Below are positions 48,139 to 58,041 of a stretch of DNA of 64,000 bases, piece after piece; the first letter of the stretch is position 1; every line of letters begins with the position of its first letter. The stretch is from positions 1-64,000 of the forward strand of contig CAXIUP010000160.1 in NCBI GenBank assembly GCA_964035015.1, given 5' to 3'. The notes under the pieces were generated by a model. It was not told the origin of the DNA, made no database searches, and saw only the letters and a program-made list of their open reading frames with translations. The DNA is from Corallium rubrum. Lineage: Eukaryota; Cnidaria; Anthozoa; Scleralcyonacea; Coralliidae. A program made the position numbers and the translations under genes.

Positions 48139-51100
48139 GTTGAGAATGTAAACACACTTAAAGAAATAACAGTAGGTGATGGTACTATGCCGAGAACAGT
48201 CAAGAATGTAAACCCACTTGGAGAGATACCAGGTAAGGGTAAATCGGTGGATGAGCAATCATTCGCAAGTCGTAGACGGAATTTGCATAATGAGCTGGGA
48301 GTTGTGGAGGCTAGGAGAGCTCTTAAGGGTTATACCAGAGGTTTGGAAATTAGTATTCTGGATAAGGGTGATCCTGAATCTGAGATAGACCAGACAAGAA
48401 GTCTGATCTGCAGAGTGCTTGAGACTGAGATGGAGGATATGGGTGGAATAAAGTTCGCGGAAATGCTGAAGATAAAACTAAAGAAGGAAAAAGATAATGG
48501 TGATTTCCTCTTTAAGGATGTCTACTTCGGAAGTAAAGCTGCTGTAGCCATAGACAAAAGTCACCTGAACTCTTTAGCTACAGTCGGAGGTAAACATATA
48601 CTAAACATGTATGAGTCGTGGACCTCTGAGGGTAGTGGTTGGGTTATAGACGGAATCCTTAACCACTATCTTAATGTGGTAGCTTACAGACCATTACATG
48701 GTAGTAGTTATGTAGAACTGCCAATTGAGTTGGGGAACTCTGCAAAAGGACTGATAAATGTGAGGAACAGTGATAATGAGTGTTTCAGATGGTGCCATGT
48801 TAGATATCTAAACCGGCAAAGTAGGAACCCTCAGAGAATCAGGAAAACTGACAAAGCCTTACTACCAACCCTGGACTACACTGGTGTGAAATTTCCAGTC
48901 GCAAGTAGACAGTACAGTAAGATAGAAGCGCAGAACAGCATATGCATAAATGTGTTCGGGTATGAGTGTGGGCAGACTTACCCAATCTATGTGTCCAAGG
49001 AGAATCATGAACGCTGCATGAACCTACTGCTGATTGATAGGCATTATGTGCTGATTAAGGACTTTAATAAGTTCATGTACTGCAAGACTAAGCATAAGGA
49101 GAGAAAGCATTTCTGCATGCATTGCCTACAGTGCTTCAGTTCAGATGCTATACTGTCAGCCCACAGTGAGAACTGTATTGTAGTGAATGGTCAACAGGCT
49201 ATAAAGATGCCTAAGGAGGGTGAGAACACACTCACATTCATAAACCACCGCAAGCAGCTTGAGGTACCCTTCGTGATATATGCTGACTTTGAAGCTGTGG
49301 TGGCACATAATAATGCACCCAGTCCAGATGACGGTAAATCATGCACACAGGAGTACCAGAAACATATAGACTGTGGGTTTGCGTACAAGGTGGTATGTTG
49401 TGTTGATGATAGCTTTAGTAAACCGGTGAAGGTTTATAGGGGTGAGAAGGCTGTTTATAGATTCATGAAGAAGATGTTGAAGGAAGTAGCCTACTGTCAA
49501 AGTGTTAAGGAGAAATTCCTCAACAAAGATATGATCATGACTAAAGCTGATATGGGTGACTATGAGAAGTCCACAGAGTGCCACATATGCGGTGACAGTT
49601 ACATAGACTCAGATATAAGGGTCAGAGATCACTGCCACATCACTGGGAAATATAGAGGATCAGCACATAGCAAATGTAATATGATCTACAGAATGACTGA
49701 TAAGATACCGGTTATATTCCACAACCTAAGGGGTTATGACAGTCACTTCATAATGCAGGAGATAGGTAAATTCGGAATGGACATAAATGTGATACCTAAC
49801 AATATGGAGAAGTATATGTCATTCATGCTTGGCCGACATCTGGTTTTCATAGATAGCTTCCAGTTCATGTCCAGTGCTCTGGGTCGACTTGTTGACAACT
49901 TACCCAGAGACGATTTCACGATGACGTCTGAGGAGTTTGAGGGTGAGAAATTTGAGCTGATGACTCATAAGGGAGTGTATCCATATGACTACATGAGCAG
50001 CTTCGAAAAGTTTGAGGACACCTGCTTACCGACTAAGGATGAGTTCTATAGCATCCTGAATGGCGAGCACATTTCTGACGATGACTATACGCATGCCCAT
50101 AAGGTCTGGAGAACTTTCAGGCTGAGGAATATGGGAGAGTACCATAACCTGTACATGAAGTCAGATGTGCTGCTGTTGGCTGATGTTTTCGAGAACTTTA
50201 GAAAGACCTGCCTGCAGTACTATAAGCTGGACCCATGTCACTACTTCTCCAGTCCCGGGTTGTCTTGGGATGCAATGCTAAAAATGACTAGCGTGAAAAT
50301 TGAACTGATGACTGACATCGATATGTTCCAGCTTATTGAAAAGGGCCTGAGGGGTGGTACGTCATATATCGCGAACAGGTATGGGGCGGCTAATAACAAG
50401 TACATGAGAAATCATGATGAGAAGCTGCCCAGTAAGTATCTTATGTACCTAGACGCGAATAACCTCTATGGATGGGCCATGAGTCAGTACCTACCGACCG
50501 GTGGGTTTAAGTGGCTTGATACTGACACAGTGGACTTGAGTAAGTACGGTGATAAGTCTGACCGGGGTTTAGTACTTGAGGTTGATCTGGAGTACCCTGA
50601 TGAGCTGCATGAGAAACATAATGACTTTCCTCTGGCTCCGGAAAAGATTAAAGTTGAATCGGATATGTTGTCAGACTATTGCTATAACATAAAAGACAGG
50701 TATAACATATCTATAGGAACAGTCCACAAACTGATCCCCAACCTAATGGATAAGAGTAAGTACGTACTGCATTACAGGAACTTGCGGCTGTATATGGAAC
50801 TAGGGATGAAGCTTAAGAAAATACATAGGGCATTGGAATTTGACCAGTCCCCATGGTTGAAGAAGTATATTGACTACAACACACAGAAAAGGACCCATGC
50901 AAAGAATGCGTTTGAGAAAGACTTCTTTAAACTTATGAATAATAGTGTCTTCGGTAAAACCATGGAAAACCTTAGGAAGAGGGTGGACGTTAGGCCTGTG
51001 ACTAGTCCATATAAACTATTGAAACTGACTTCTAAGCCAACATTCGTCAGCAGTAAAATATTTAATAAGAATCTGGTTGCTGTGCATAAAATTAAAGAAT

Positions 51101-51747
51101 GTCTGACACTTAACAGGCCTGCCTTTGTGGGAATGTGCATACTTGATATGTCTAAGACTCTAATGTATGACTTTCACTATAGATACATAGGGAATCTGTA
51201 TGGACCAAAGGCTAAGCTATTGTTCACCGACACTGACAGTCTACTGTATGAGATCTATGCTGGGGATGTTTACAGAGACTTCCACTCTGACAGAGATAAG
51301 TTCGACAACAGTGACTACCCGGTGGACTCTGAGTATCACTTCACAGAAAACAAGAAAGTTATAGGTAAAATGAAGGATGAGGCGGCTGGGACTCCAATCG
51401 TAGAATTTGTTGGGTTAAAGAGCAAGATGTACTCTTATATGAAAGATAATGACAAAGGAGACAAAAAGGCTAAAGGTATAAAGAAGGTTGTCATAGGTAA
51501 GGACATGAAACATCACGACTATAAGGACACGCTACTGGGAAAAAAGCAGCTAATGCATAAAATGAAAACTATAAGAAGTGTTAATCACCAGTTAGGTTCC
51601 TATGAAGTTAATAAAGTTTCGCTGAGCTGCTTTGATGATAAGAGGTACATACTTGATGATGGGGTTAGCAGCTATGCTTATGGACATAAACTCATAAGGG
51701 TTTTAGATGAGTGGTTTTACAACTGCGGATTTGCTTTTGTTGACTGA
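48136..51747 (+). CDS. Protein-primed family B DNA polymerase, Polinton
   Basis: 1203 residues from ATG 48136; the frame is open 13 codons further upstream but only to a GTG, and the promoter-like motif supports this Met. Exonuclease motifs: DFEAVV (~383), NLRGYDSHF (~530), YMKSDVLLLADV (~673). Polymerase motifs: A, YLDANNLYGW (~770); B, LMNNSVFGKTMEN (~932); C, FTDTDSLLYE (~1030). Two zinc knots precede or interrupt the exonuclease domain: FCMHCLQCF...HSENC (~325) and CHICGDSYIDSDIRVRDHCH (~481), the latter like endonuclease VII fingers. Replicates the element from its terminal repeats. Intact; the last ~20 codons lie inside the right inverted repeat. Confidence 0.95.
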   Translation: MVENVNTLKEITVGDGTMPRTVKNVNPLGEIPGKGKSVDEQSFASRRRNLHNELGVVEARRALKGYTRGLEISILDKGDPESEIDQTRSLICRVLETEMEDMGGIKFAEMLKIKLKKEKDNGDFLFKDVYFGSKAAVAIDKSHLNSLATVGGKHILNMYESWTSEGSGWVIDGILNHYLNVVAYRPLHGSSYVELPIELGNSAKGLINVRNSDNECFRWCHVRYLNRQSRNPQRIRKTDKALLPTLDYTGVKFPVASRQYSKIEAQNSICINVFGYECGQTYPIYVSKENHERCMNLLLIDRHYVLIKDFNKFMYCKTKHKERKHFCMHCLQCFSSDAILSAHSENCIVVNGQQAIKMPKEGENTLTFINHRKQLEVPFVIYADFEAVVAHNNAPSPDDGKSCTQEYQKHIDCGFAYKVVCCVDDSFSKPVKVYRGEKAVYRFMKKMLKEVAYCQSVKEKFLNKDMIMTKADMGDYEKSTECHICGDSYIDSDIRVRDHCHITGKYRGSAHSKCNMIYRMTDKIPVIFHNLRGYDSHFIMQEIGKFGMDINVIPNNMEKYMSFMLGRHLVFIDSFQFMSSALGRLVDNLPRDDFTMTSEEFEGEKFELMTHKGVYPYDYMSSFEKFEDTCLPTKDEFYSILNGEHISDDDYTHAHKVWRTFRLRNMGEYHNLYMKSDVLLLADVFENFRKTCLQYYKLDPCHYFSSPGLSWDAMLKMTSVKIELMTDIDMFQLIEKGLRGGTSYIANRYGAANNKYMRNHDEKLPSKYLMYLDANNLYGWAMSQYLPTGGFKWLDTDTVDLSKYGDKSDRGLVLEVDLEYPDELHEKHNDFPLAPEKIKVESDMLSDYCYNIKDRYNISIGTVHKLIPNLMDKSKYVLHYRNLRLYMELGMKLKKIHRALEFDQSPWLKKYIDYNTQKRTHAKNAFEKDFFKLMNNSVFGKTMENLRKRVDVRPVTSPYKLLKLTSKPTFVSSKIFNKNLVAVHKIKECLTLNRPAFVGMCILDMSKTLMYDFHYRYIGNLYGPKAKLLFTDTDSLLYEIYAGDVYRDFHSDRDKFDNSDYPVDSEYHFTENKKVIGKMKDEAAGTPIVEFVGLKSKMYSYMKDNDKGDKKAKGIKKVVIGKDMKHHDYKDTLLGKKQLMHKMKTIRSVNHQLGSYEVNKVSLSCFDDKRYILDDGVSSYAYGHKLIRVLDEWFYNCGFAFVD

Positions 51748-52275
51748 TTAAATTAAACAGGAATTGCCACCTACATAAGATATACAAATTCAGGCTGACG
51801 GCAGCTGAAATTATACCTCATAGAGTTTTTCACATTTATGTGGGATTCTATGAAGTGATATATTTTGGTCTGTTGATTTGAAATTGGGTTGGCTTGGTGA
51901 TTTGAAATGTGGTTGCTAGGGAAAGGTGATGCATGCGGCCAACTCTTCAGACCCTCAGGATTTGACAAAAACCTCGTCTGTGCGTGAAAATGGAGGAGTT
52001 CTCTGCGAAATAGAGCCAAAACAAACTGTGCTCGTACCCCCATAATTTTTTGTCGAGTTTTAATCTTCCCTAAAAAAGTGATGCATGCGGCCACTTTACA
52101 AAAAAACCGAAAAAACAAAAAAATTATAAAAAAGATAAAAAAAGTGGTCGCATGCATCACTTTTTAAAAGTCCCCCGGGATTAGACAAAAATCTCGTCTG
52201 TGCGTGAAAATGGAGGAGTTCTCTGCTAATGGAGCCAAAACAAACTGTGCTCGTACCCCCATATCCTATACTACT
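51684..52275. repeat. Right terminal inverted repeat of the Polinton
   Basis: Inverse of the left repeat with very few differences, ending CCATATCCTATACTACT. Includes the polymerase 3' end, the GTGATGCATGCGGCCAC hairpin (around 52076-52162) and both copies of the GTACGAGCACAG direct repeat. No 44-bp array at this side. Confidence 0.95.
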
Positions 52276-52281
52276 AACGAC
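52276..52281. repeat. Target-site duplication AACGAC (right)
   Basis: Identical to 33868-33873. Confidence 0.95.
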
Positions 52282-52985
52282 GAAGTGGCACACTTTGTAA
52301 CCTGTACAAAATAGTTGCTGCTGTATTTGGTAGTAGTACTTGTGGTTTTGATTAACATGAAGTTTCCCGAGTTGTTGTTTGTATATAGATAATCTGCACA
52401 ATGTTTCATCAAAGCTTTCATCTTCTCTCGAGTTCACTTTTTTAACTTCAACCAGTATTTTATCAGTGGTAATCCCATCAGGTGAAGCTCCAAGGAAAGG
52501 GTGGGTAGAAGAGATACAAAATCCAGTTCTTTCAACAACATTACCAGTAATAAGTTCATAGCTCTTGATTATACCTGCTTCGGTGCAATGGCATCTTTCA
52601 TAGCTTGTGTTTGTACTGGTGCCCGATAGTTCAGTACATCAGCTATTGCTTTTGTGGGACTTGTTGTAGGTTTGATAAGACATCTCTTACAACGTGATGC
52701 TGTAATACGAGGCTGCCTTACATCATACCATACATCCGACTGATGCTGGTTAACAGTCAGTTCCATTATTTCACCACGGTAATCCACAGAGTCCAACAAT
52801 CGCTGTTTCATCCTTTCACTCTTGCCTTTTATCTCCTCTAAAGATAATGGAAGAGATTTGTGCGGGGAGACCAACATCCATCTTGAACCAGGTAGCTCCA
52901 CATTACTAGAGAAAGTGTTACTTGGTGAAGATACCAGTAAGTCTGGTTCACTTGTGGAAATGTTCTGAGGTAGAATAAAGCTTAT
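52282..52985 (-). pseudogene. YqaJ-type exonuclease domain of the interrupted gene
   Basis: Minus-strand reading with DVWYDVRQPRITASRCKRCL, then after a frameshift near 52570 the catalytic region HPFLGASPDGI and ILVEVKKV (PD-(D/E)xK: Asp, Glu, Lys present), then SIYKQQLGKLHVNQNHKYYY and QQQLFCTGYKVCHF up to the Polinton. This is the lambda-exonuclease-like YqaJ recombinase fold, usually joined to an N-terminal SWIM finger in cnidarian proteins; a SWIM exon lies upstream at 55.2-56.0 kb. The frameshift shows that the gene was damaged apart from the Polinton insertion. Confidence 0.85.
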
Positions 52986-53143
52986 TATTTTTTCCTGGTC
53001 CGGAATTCCTTAAAATCCTGCTTTTTTATTGGCTAACGAGCGGTCCGGAATTTTAGAGTACGGACCTCGCAGGCTAAAACTGCCCGACAAATGTTTTAAA
53101 ATTTGGTTTTGAAATTACTTTTTAATATAAAAGATATCGAAAA
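52986..53143. other. Crypton 5' flank
   Basis: GGTCCGGAATT occurs twice (53001 and 53063), followed by GAGTACGGACCTCGCAGG. No gene. Confidence 0.35.
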
Positions 53144-54579
53144 ATGAATTGGGACGAAAGCGAGCATAGCGAAAGTGAATTTTATTACCCGTCAGATGAT
53201 TGGACTGAAGAACAGCTTGTGAATAATGAATGCCCAACAACTCACTGCCCAACTAGCGACACTGCAGCAGTTGTAAACACAGAAGACGAAAGTAACGCCG
53301 ACGATATAAACATAATTCAAAACTTTATTGAGAAACAACGACCTGAAGCTACGAAGAAGAAGACGGAATACGACCTAAATGTCCTCAAAAGGTACTTTTT
53401 ATCAATTAAGGAAACAAGAGAAATTGAAATCATACCTGCTTATGAATTAAATGTTCTGCTTTGTAAATTTATTATGAACGCACGAAAAAAAAATGGCGAA
53501 ATGTATGAGCCGTCGTCCCTTACTTCATTCCAGAGAAGTTTGCAGAGATATTTGAATAAGAAGAATTCAAGGGTAAATATATTCAAAGACCAATAATTCT
53601 CCAAGTCCAGAGAAGTTCTCTTGGCGAAGAAACGAGAGCTTGTGCAGCTAGTGAGTTGACAACAGCTGAAGAAGATCGTCTTTTTGAAACCGGGATGTTT
53701 GGTGACCACGAACCCGAAGTGCTACAGAGAACCGTTTGGTGGGTTCTATCACTTCACTTTGGATTTAGAGCTCGTGACGAATCAAGAAGGCTGAAGTGGG
53801 GAGATTTGGCTCTTGGGAAGGATCCAGAAACAGGAGACGAAGTCTTGCTGATATGGAAAGCCGAACGTGGATCCAAAACAAGACATGGCAACGGCGAAGA
53901 CAGACGGGCGTTTAATCCAACAGCTCAAGCGACCAACAACGAGCGTTGCCCAGTTAAATTGTTTAAATCCTTTGCCAGCCATCGGTCCGAAGAAATGAAA
54001 AAGCCAGATTCACCGTTTTACCTGGCCATTAACCGCCGACGAAAACCAGGCTCCAAAATTTGGTACACAAATGGTCAGTTGGGTAAAAACGAAATCGGAA
54101 AGCTGCTCGTAAAAGCTGCCAGGTCTGTTGGTTTGCCAGGTAAAATCACCAATCACTCTGTTCGGAAAACGTGCATTTCGCGGTTAATGGATGCTGACAT
54201 TCCAGAAAATTACGTGGCCCAACTAAGCGGACATAAGAATCTTAAAAGTCTGGATTCCTACAAGTCAGCTTCAACAAGCCACCAGCGAAAGATGTCCATG
54301 GTCTTGAGTCGGTCAAACTCTTCAAGCATCACTGCCTTGTCTGGAAGTTTACCAGAACACCAAGCCGCAAGCTCAGCATCGCAGTCGTTGCAACAACAAG
54401 AATTTTCTTTTACGCGAAGGTCGGCTATTGAAGGAGTGTTTTCCGGAGCAACGATTTCAAATATCGAAGGCTGCACCTTTAATTTTTACCTAAATCCGAT
54501 GTCGAACGAAGATCGTGGCGAAGTTTCAACACACAAGAAACGCCGTGTGATCGTCAGCGACGAGTCCGAATCAGACTGA
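53144..54579 (+). pseudogene. Crypton-type tyrosine recombinase
   Basis: Opposite in strand to the gene it sits in. First part (53144-53596): acidic N-terminus and a core-binding helix domain (KKKTEYDLNVLKRYFLSIKE, YEPSSLTSFQRSLQRYL). A TAA at 53594 and a small deletion with frameshift near 53655 break it. Second part (53656-54579): catalytic domain with Arg in LHFGFRARDESRRLKWGD, H-x-x-R in NHSVRKTCISRL and GHKNLKSLDSYKSAS with the nucleophile Tyr. Crypton/DUF3504-like recombinases of this form are common in invertebrates. The C-terminal tail ends VIVSDESESD. Confidence 0.85.
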
Positions 54580-55069
54580 ATTAATTTCTTACAGTAACAA
54601 AGCATTGATTCGGTTGTAAAATTGTTGTATTTAAAAAAAAAGTTACGCTAAACACGAACGAATTAAGTCAACTAACCTTTCTCGTTTAATCGTTTTGCCA
54701 GACATCGAAAGCAATGTTCATAGAACAGTTTCAAAGCAAGCAAAAAACAATGTGTAACTAGGCGCGATGATCCAGACTCCGACTAAGTTGCATCTCATTT
54801 ACCTTCCTTTGTAAGATCCAAGTATTTTGATGTAAACTTTTCGTTAACGTAATGCCAAAAATTAGATTACACACAAACAACCGATGTTAAAGAACTTTGT
54901 TCGCTTTGCCTGTTTTGAAATAAATATTTTTTTACCCCCAGCTGACTTCCTTATTTGGTCGCAGCTGAGTGGCTTTTTGTTCTGACGTCAATGTTAAGTT
55001 TGTTCTTTTTTTTGGTTGGGAGGGAGGGGTGGAGGCATGAACGTACACCATCAGGGAAAAAATAAATAC
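54580..55069. other. Crypton 3' flank, no gene seen
   Basis: No recognisable gene; a G-rich run near 55016-55036. Confidence 0.35.
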
Positions 55070-55212
55070 GTTATTTACCATTTTTGTCGGTCCGTACTAG
55101 AAAAATATTTTCCCTCGGTCTGCAAAAACGTCCCTCGGCCCGCGGCCTCGGGCTGTTTTTGCGACCTCGGGAAAATATTTTTCTAGTACGGACCTCCAAG
55201 CCGGTAAATAAC
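55070..55212. mobile_element. Hairpin MITE inside the SWIM exon region
   Basis: GTTATTTACC ... GGTAAATAAC ends enclose a near-perfect hairpin: GGTCCGTACTAGAAAAATAT TTTCCC and its inverse, with inner arms CCTCGG / CCGAGG and GCAAAAACG / TGTTTTTGC. 143 bp, non-coding. Open frames through it are artefacts. Confidence 0.8.
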
Positions 55213-55216
55213 ATAT

Positions 55217-55990
55217 ATATCCTGTCATCATACCAGTCGCAGCTTCTAGCTTCTTCACTTTGTGATAAAAAGAATGCAAATCTGCCTGTGTTGGTCTTTG
55301 TTGACACAAATTCACCAGATTCTTAGGCTGATGAATTTTCTTTCCCCAACCGTGCTTTACAAACTTCATTTCTTGTATCGGTAAAGCTTTTTCTGCTCTC
55401 TTCGGCACGTTCCAGGTGCAAGGCTTTGAAGTGCAAGGAATATTGGGTGATTGTTCGTGACTTTTACTGTTCTCTTTATTTTCATTGCCATCAAGAGATT
55501 CTAGCATAAATAATGTAGCAGCTAGGTGATTGCACCTACCATCAACTCCAGCGGGGCATTCACAGGATGCTTGTTGAACACAAGAGCTCTCATCCACTAC
55601 AACTTTTACAGAGTATACCCCCTTTTTCATTGAAGGTAAAACTTTGCTTTTGATGTAAAATACATTTCCCTCTCTTTTGGCAAATGCTTGCCTTACATGC
55701 CCCGATTTAAAGAAGTTATAGCCTTTTACAATGGGTTTCTCAGTTGCTACCTGCCTTCTTAGTTCAACACCTTCTATGAGGTATTTCCAAATGTTGGTAT
55801 ACCTCAATCTTGGTAAAATGGACAGATCAACCTGGAATCCTGTAGTTGGAAAGGTTTCTTCAAGCGTTGGATGGGCATGACCAAGAGTTACCTTTTTCTT
55901 GGCATAATTAATACCACCGTCAGAGTCCAAATCGTTGTGTATATAGCGAGCAGTGCTTTGACAACAGAGAAACAAACGATATCTATAAGA
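55217..55990 (-). pseudogene. SWIM zinc-finger exon of the interrupted gene
   Basis: Acceptor CTTCTTATAG just above; reading YRLFLCCQSTARYIHNDLDS, then VDLSILPRLRYTNIWKYLIE, and the SWIM motif ASCECPAGVDGRCNHLAATL (C-x-C-x(n)-C-x-H), ending RPTQADLHSFYHKVKKLEAA. SWIM fingers bind DNA or protein and in cnidarian proteins of this type precede a YqaJ exonuclease domain, which is what lies downstream on this strand. Upstream exons are not visible. The exon itself is open, but its 3' side is cut by the hairpin MITE. Confidence 0.75.
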
Positions 55991-56246
55991 AGTGGGTGTG
56001 TTAGAAGAAACCGTAAACGCAGGGCCGTTTATGTAAATAATTAGCTGTCAATAAATATGAAAATAAACTACAAAGAACTATAATAATGTTGCTCGTATGT
56101 CTTTATTAATTTTTCTTCCGATAAAATTACACACGTATAAAATGACATATCTTTCTTACACACCATATAGTCCAAGTAATTTATTTAACTTAAAACATAA
56201 TTTAACTTTGGATTAACTCGATAATGTTCTCATAACACATATAGCA

Positions 56247-56707
56247 TTAGTTCAGATTGCTTTTCGTCGTTAAGTTTCTAGACTTTTCAAGAAGACACTC
56301 CTCGTAAGCCTCCCGAGGATTCCTTATCGTACTTGTAAATGTTTCACCAGTGTCTTCTACTTCGTATAGATACTTTAATGGACTGGTAAATAGAAGAGAT
56401 ATGGAAAGAATATTTGGCGAGTCGTCAATTTCCATCGGCTCGACCATTGTCTCTGAAGTTTTTTGAGAGTCTCCTTGATTTCGTAATTTCAACGCCTGCA
56501 TCGCTTCGTTGAACTCTATCCAGATACGTTCACCGACGTTTGTCCTGGTCTCTTCGTAGTACGTTCTCCATTGTTCATCATCTGTTAGGCAACTGTGTTG
56601 TTTCTAACTAAGCACTTTTCACGACAAAGCTTCGAATATTCTTCCCATAAAGTTTCATTGTGAATAGCTTCGAACATTGAAACCAATTTTTCATAGAAAC
56701 CCTCCAT
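56247..56707 (-). pseudogene. Broken relative of the 160-aa Polinton-like gene
   Basis: Starts MEGFYEKLVSMFEAIHNETL and EEYSKLCREKC, then a stop and frameshifts; the relationship resumes in another frame with QHSCLTDDEQW and RIWIEFNEAMQALK. These match the order YQKLFSLIE...KLCEENC...RQHDCLM-TEEERW...IWDEFIEATRVLK of the intact gene at 28033-28515. The tail (MEPMEIDDSPN...) is not shared. At least two lesions separate the start from the C-terminal part. Confidence 0.7.
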
Positions 56708-57166
56708 CTCTGCGGTCAGTAGTAATACCCCCCCATCGGGCGGCGGAAGTAATTAGTATGCAAACGGTGTGTAGCCCCTCATCTCATTAGTATTCATTTT
56801 ATAGCGGCGCGTTACGTCAGCAAGCCCTAACCCTAATATCATTACTTATGCTACCCTCTTAACCCTAACTTTCCCCCCTAAACCATAGTTGTTACTCAAC
56901 CCCCCGGTTTTCACTACATCATACCGACTTGAACATTTGTTGATCTTATATAGTTTTGTATTCTAATTTAATATGTAATAAATATGTTTTGCATTTATAT
57001 ATCGTGTCGTTGACTTCTCTTTATTCATTTACCTCGAACCTTTGTCGCGTGAACATGACTTGCTGTGGAGGTTTACCACAAATAGCCCTTTGTAATATTT
57101 TTCGAAAGATTCGCTGTATATCAGCGTGCTGTGGGGGGAAAATTGTGATACAAGCATCCGAATTAG

Positions 57167-57541
57167 ATGGCGGAACAGTACCTTCACGACCTGTATTACA
57201 ACCCAAAAAGTCCGGCAAGTTTTGGCGGCGTAGATGCCTTATACCGTGTCGTAAAAAGTGATGGTAAATTTCAGATATCCCGAAACAAGATAAAAACATG
57301 GCTTAGACAGCAAGATACCTATACTTTGCATAAACGCGTACGACATAATTTTAAGCGAAATCGTGTTATTGTTGGAGCGATGGACGAGGAGTGGGAGGCC
57401 GATCTAGTAATTATGGATTCGCTTAGTAAAACAAATAATGGTTATAAATACGTTTTAACTGTTATTGATGTACTGTCCAAATTTGCGTGGGTGGAACCAT
57501 TAAAAACAAAGAATATAAACTGTCAAGGGTTAAACGGCTGA
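57167..57541 (+). pseudogene. Truncated Polinton-type integrase
   Basis: Reads YLHDLYYNPKSPASFGGVDA, then SRNKIKTWLRQQDTYTLH and the first catalytic Asp region WEADLVIMDSLSKTNNGYKY and LSKFAWVEPLKTKN, after which homology stops. The second Asp and the Glu are absent. Clearly related to, but distinct in sequence from, the integrase at 38.8-39.9 kb, so it belongs to another Polinton lineage. Followed by the GTGCACGTGCAGGAGACAAAAGAG phrase typical of this family here. Confidence 0.8.
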
Positions 57542-57939
57542 CTCGGCTATTTTATTAACGTCGTCAAGCATCTTGTTAATGTTGCTACGGCTGATATTTG
57601 CGTATTTATGCTCAGTGCACGTGCAGGAGACAAAAGAGAAAATCATTAAAGTTACTAATGACCAAAACTTAACCAGATTTGCATATAAGTAGAATATTTA
57701 ATTCATTTTAGGGATGATCAAAAGGGAGATAAAGGTGGTTAGGCGAATGCGAAAATGTATACATTTTTAGAGCAAAATATTGTTGCTAGGATACTGCTTT
57801 GCTTGGATGCATGCATAAATTAACACACAGATTAACGTTTTAAACAATTTATTCGTCGTAGTGTAACAATTTTACACAAATATACAGTTCTTAAGTCGAC
57901 AACATATTACGACTTTTCTTAATAGAAACTAAATGGTGA

Positions 57940-58040
57940 ATTGTACTCTAATGCAAGTTAATGCAGTGTAATACAGTGTAATGCAACCTAATGCAGCCTA
58001 ATGCAATCTAATTCAGCCTAATGTAGACTAATGCAGTGTA
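57940..58040. repeat. CTAATGCAGTGTAATGCA minirepeat
   Basis: About ten imperfect 9-10-bp units (CTAATGCAGC, GTAATACAGT) just upstream of the gene at 58042. Confidence 0.7.
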
Positions 58041-58041
58041 A

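Larger units (their letters stand above)
33874..52275. mobile_element. Polinton/Maverick, 18,402 bp
   Basis: Large virus-like self-synthesising transposon. Support: long inverted repeats starting AGTAGTATAGGATATGGGGG (Polintons typically begin AG and end CT), 6-bp target duplication, protein-primed polymerase B, retroviral-type integrase with chromodomain, packaging ATPase, major and minor capsid proteins. Genes lie in two divergent blocks that start at a palindrome at 40.6 kb. The near-identical repeats and perfect duplication suggest a fairly recent insertion, yet three genes carry lesions. The presence of both capsid proteins implies that the lineage can or could form virions; that is inference from the family. 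Confidence 0.97.

Noticed and set aside
55071..55326. ORFs on both strands at 55.1-55.3 kb
   Set aside because: They translate the hairpin MITE; the palindrome gives matching frames on both strands.
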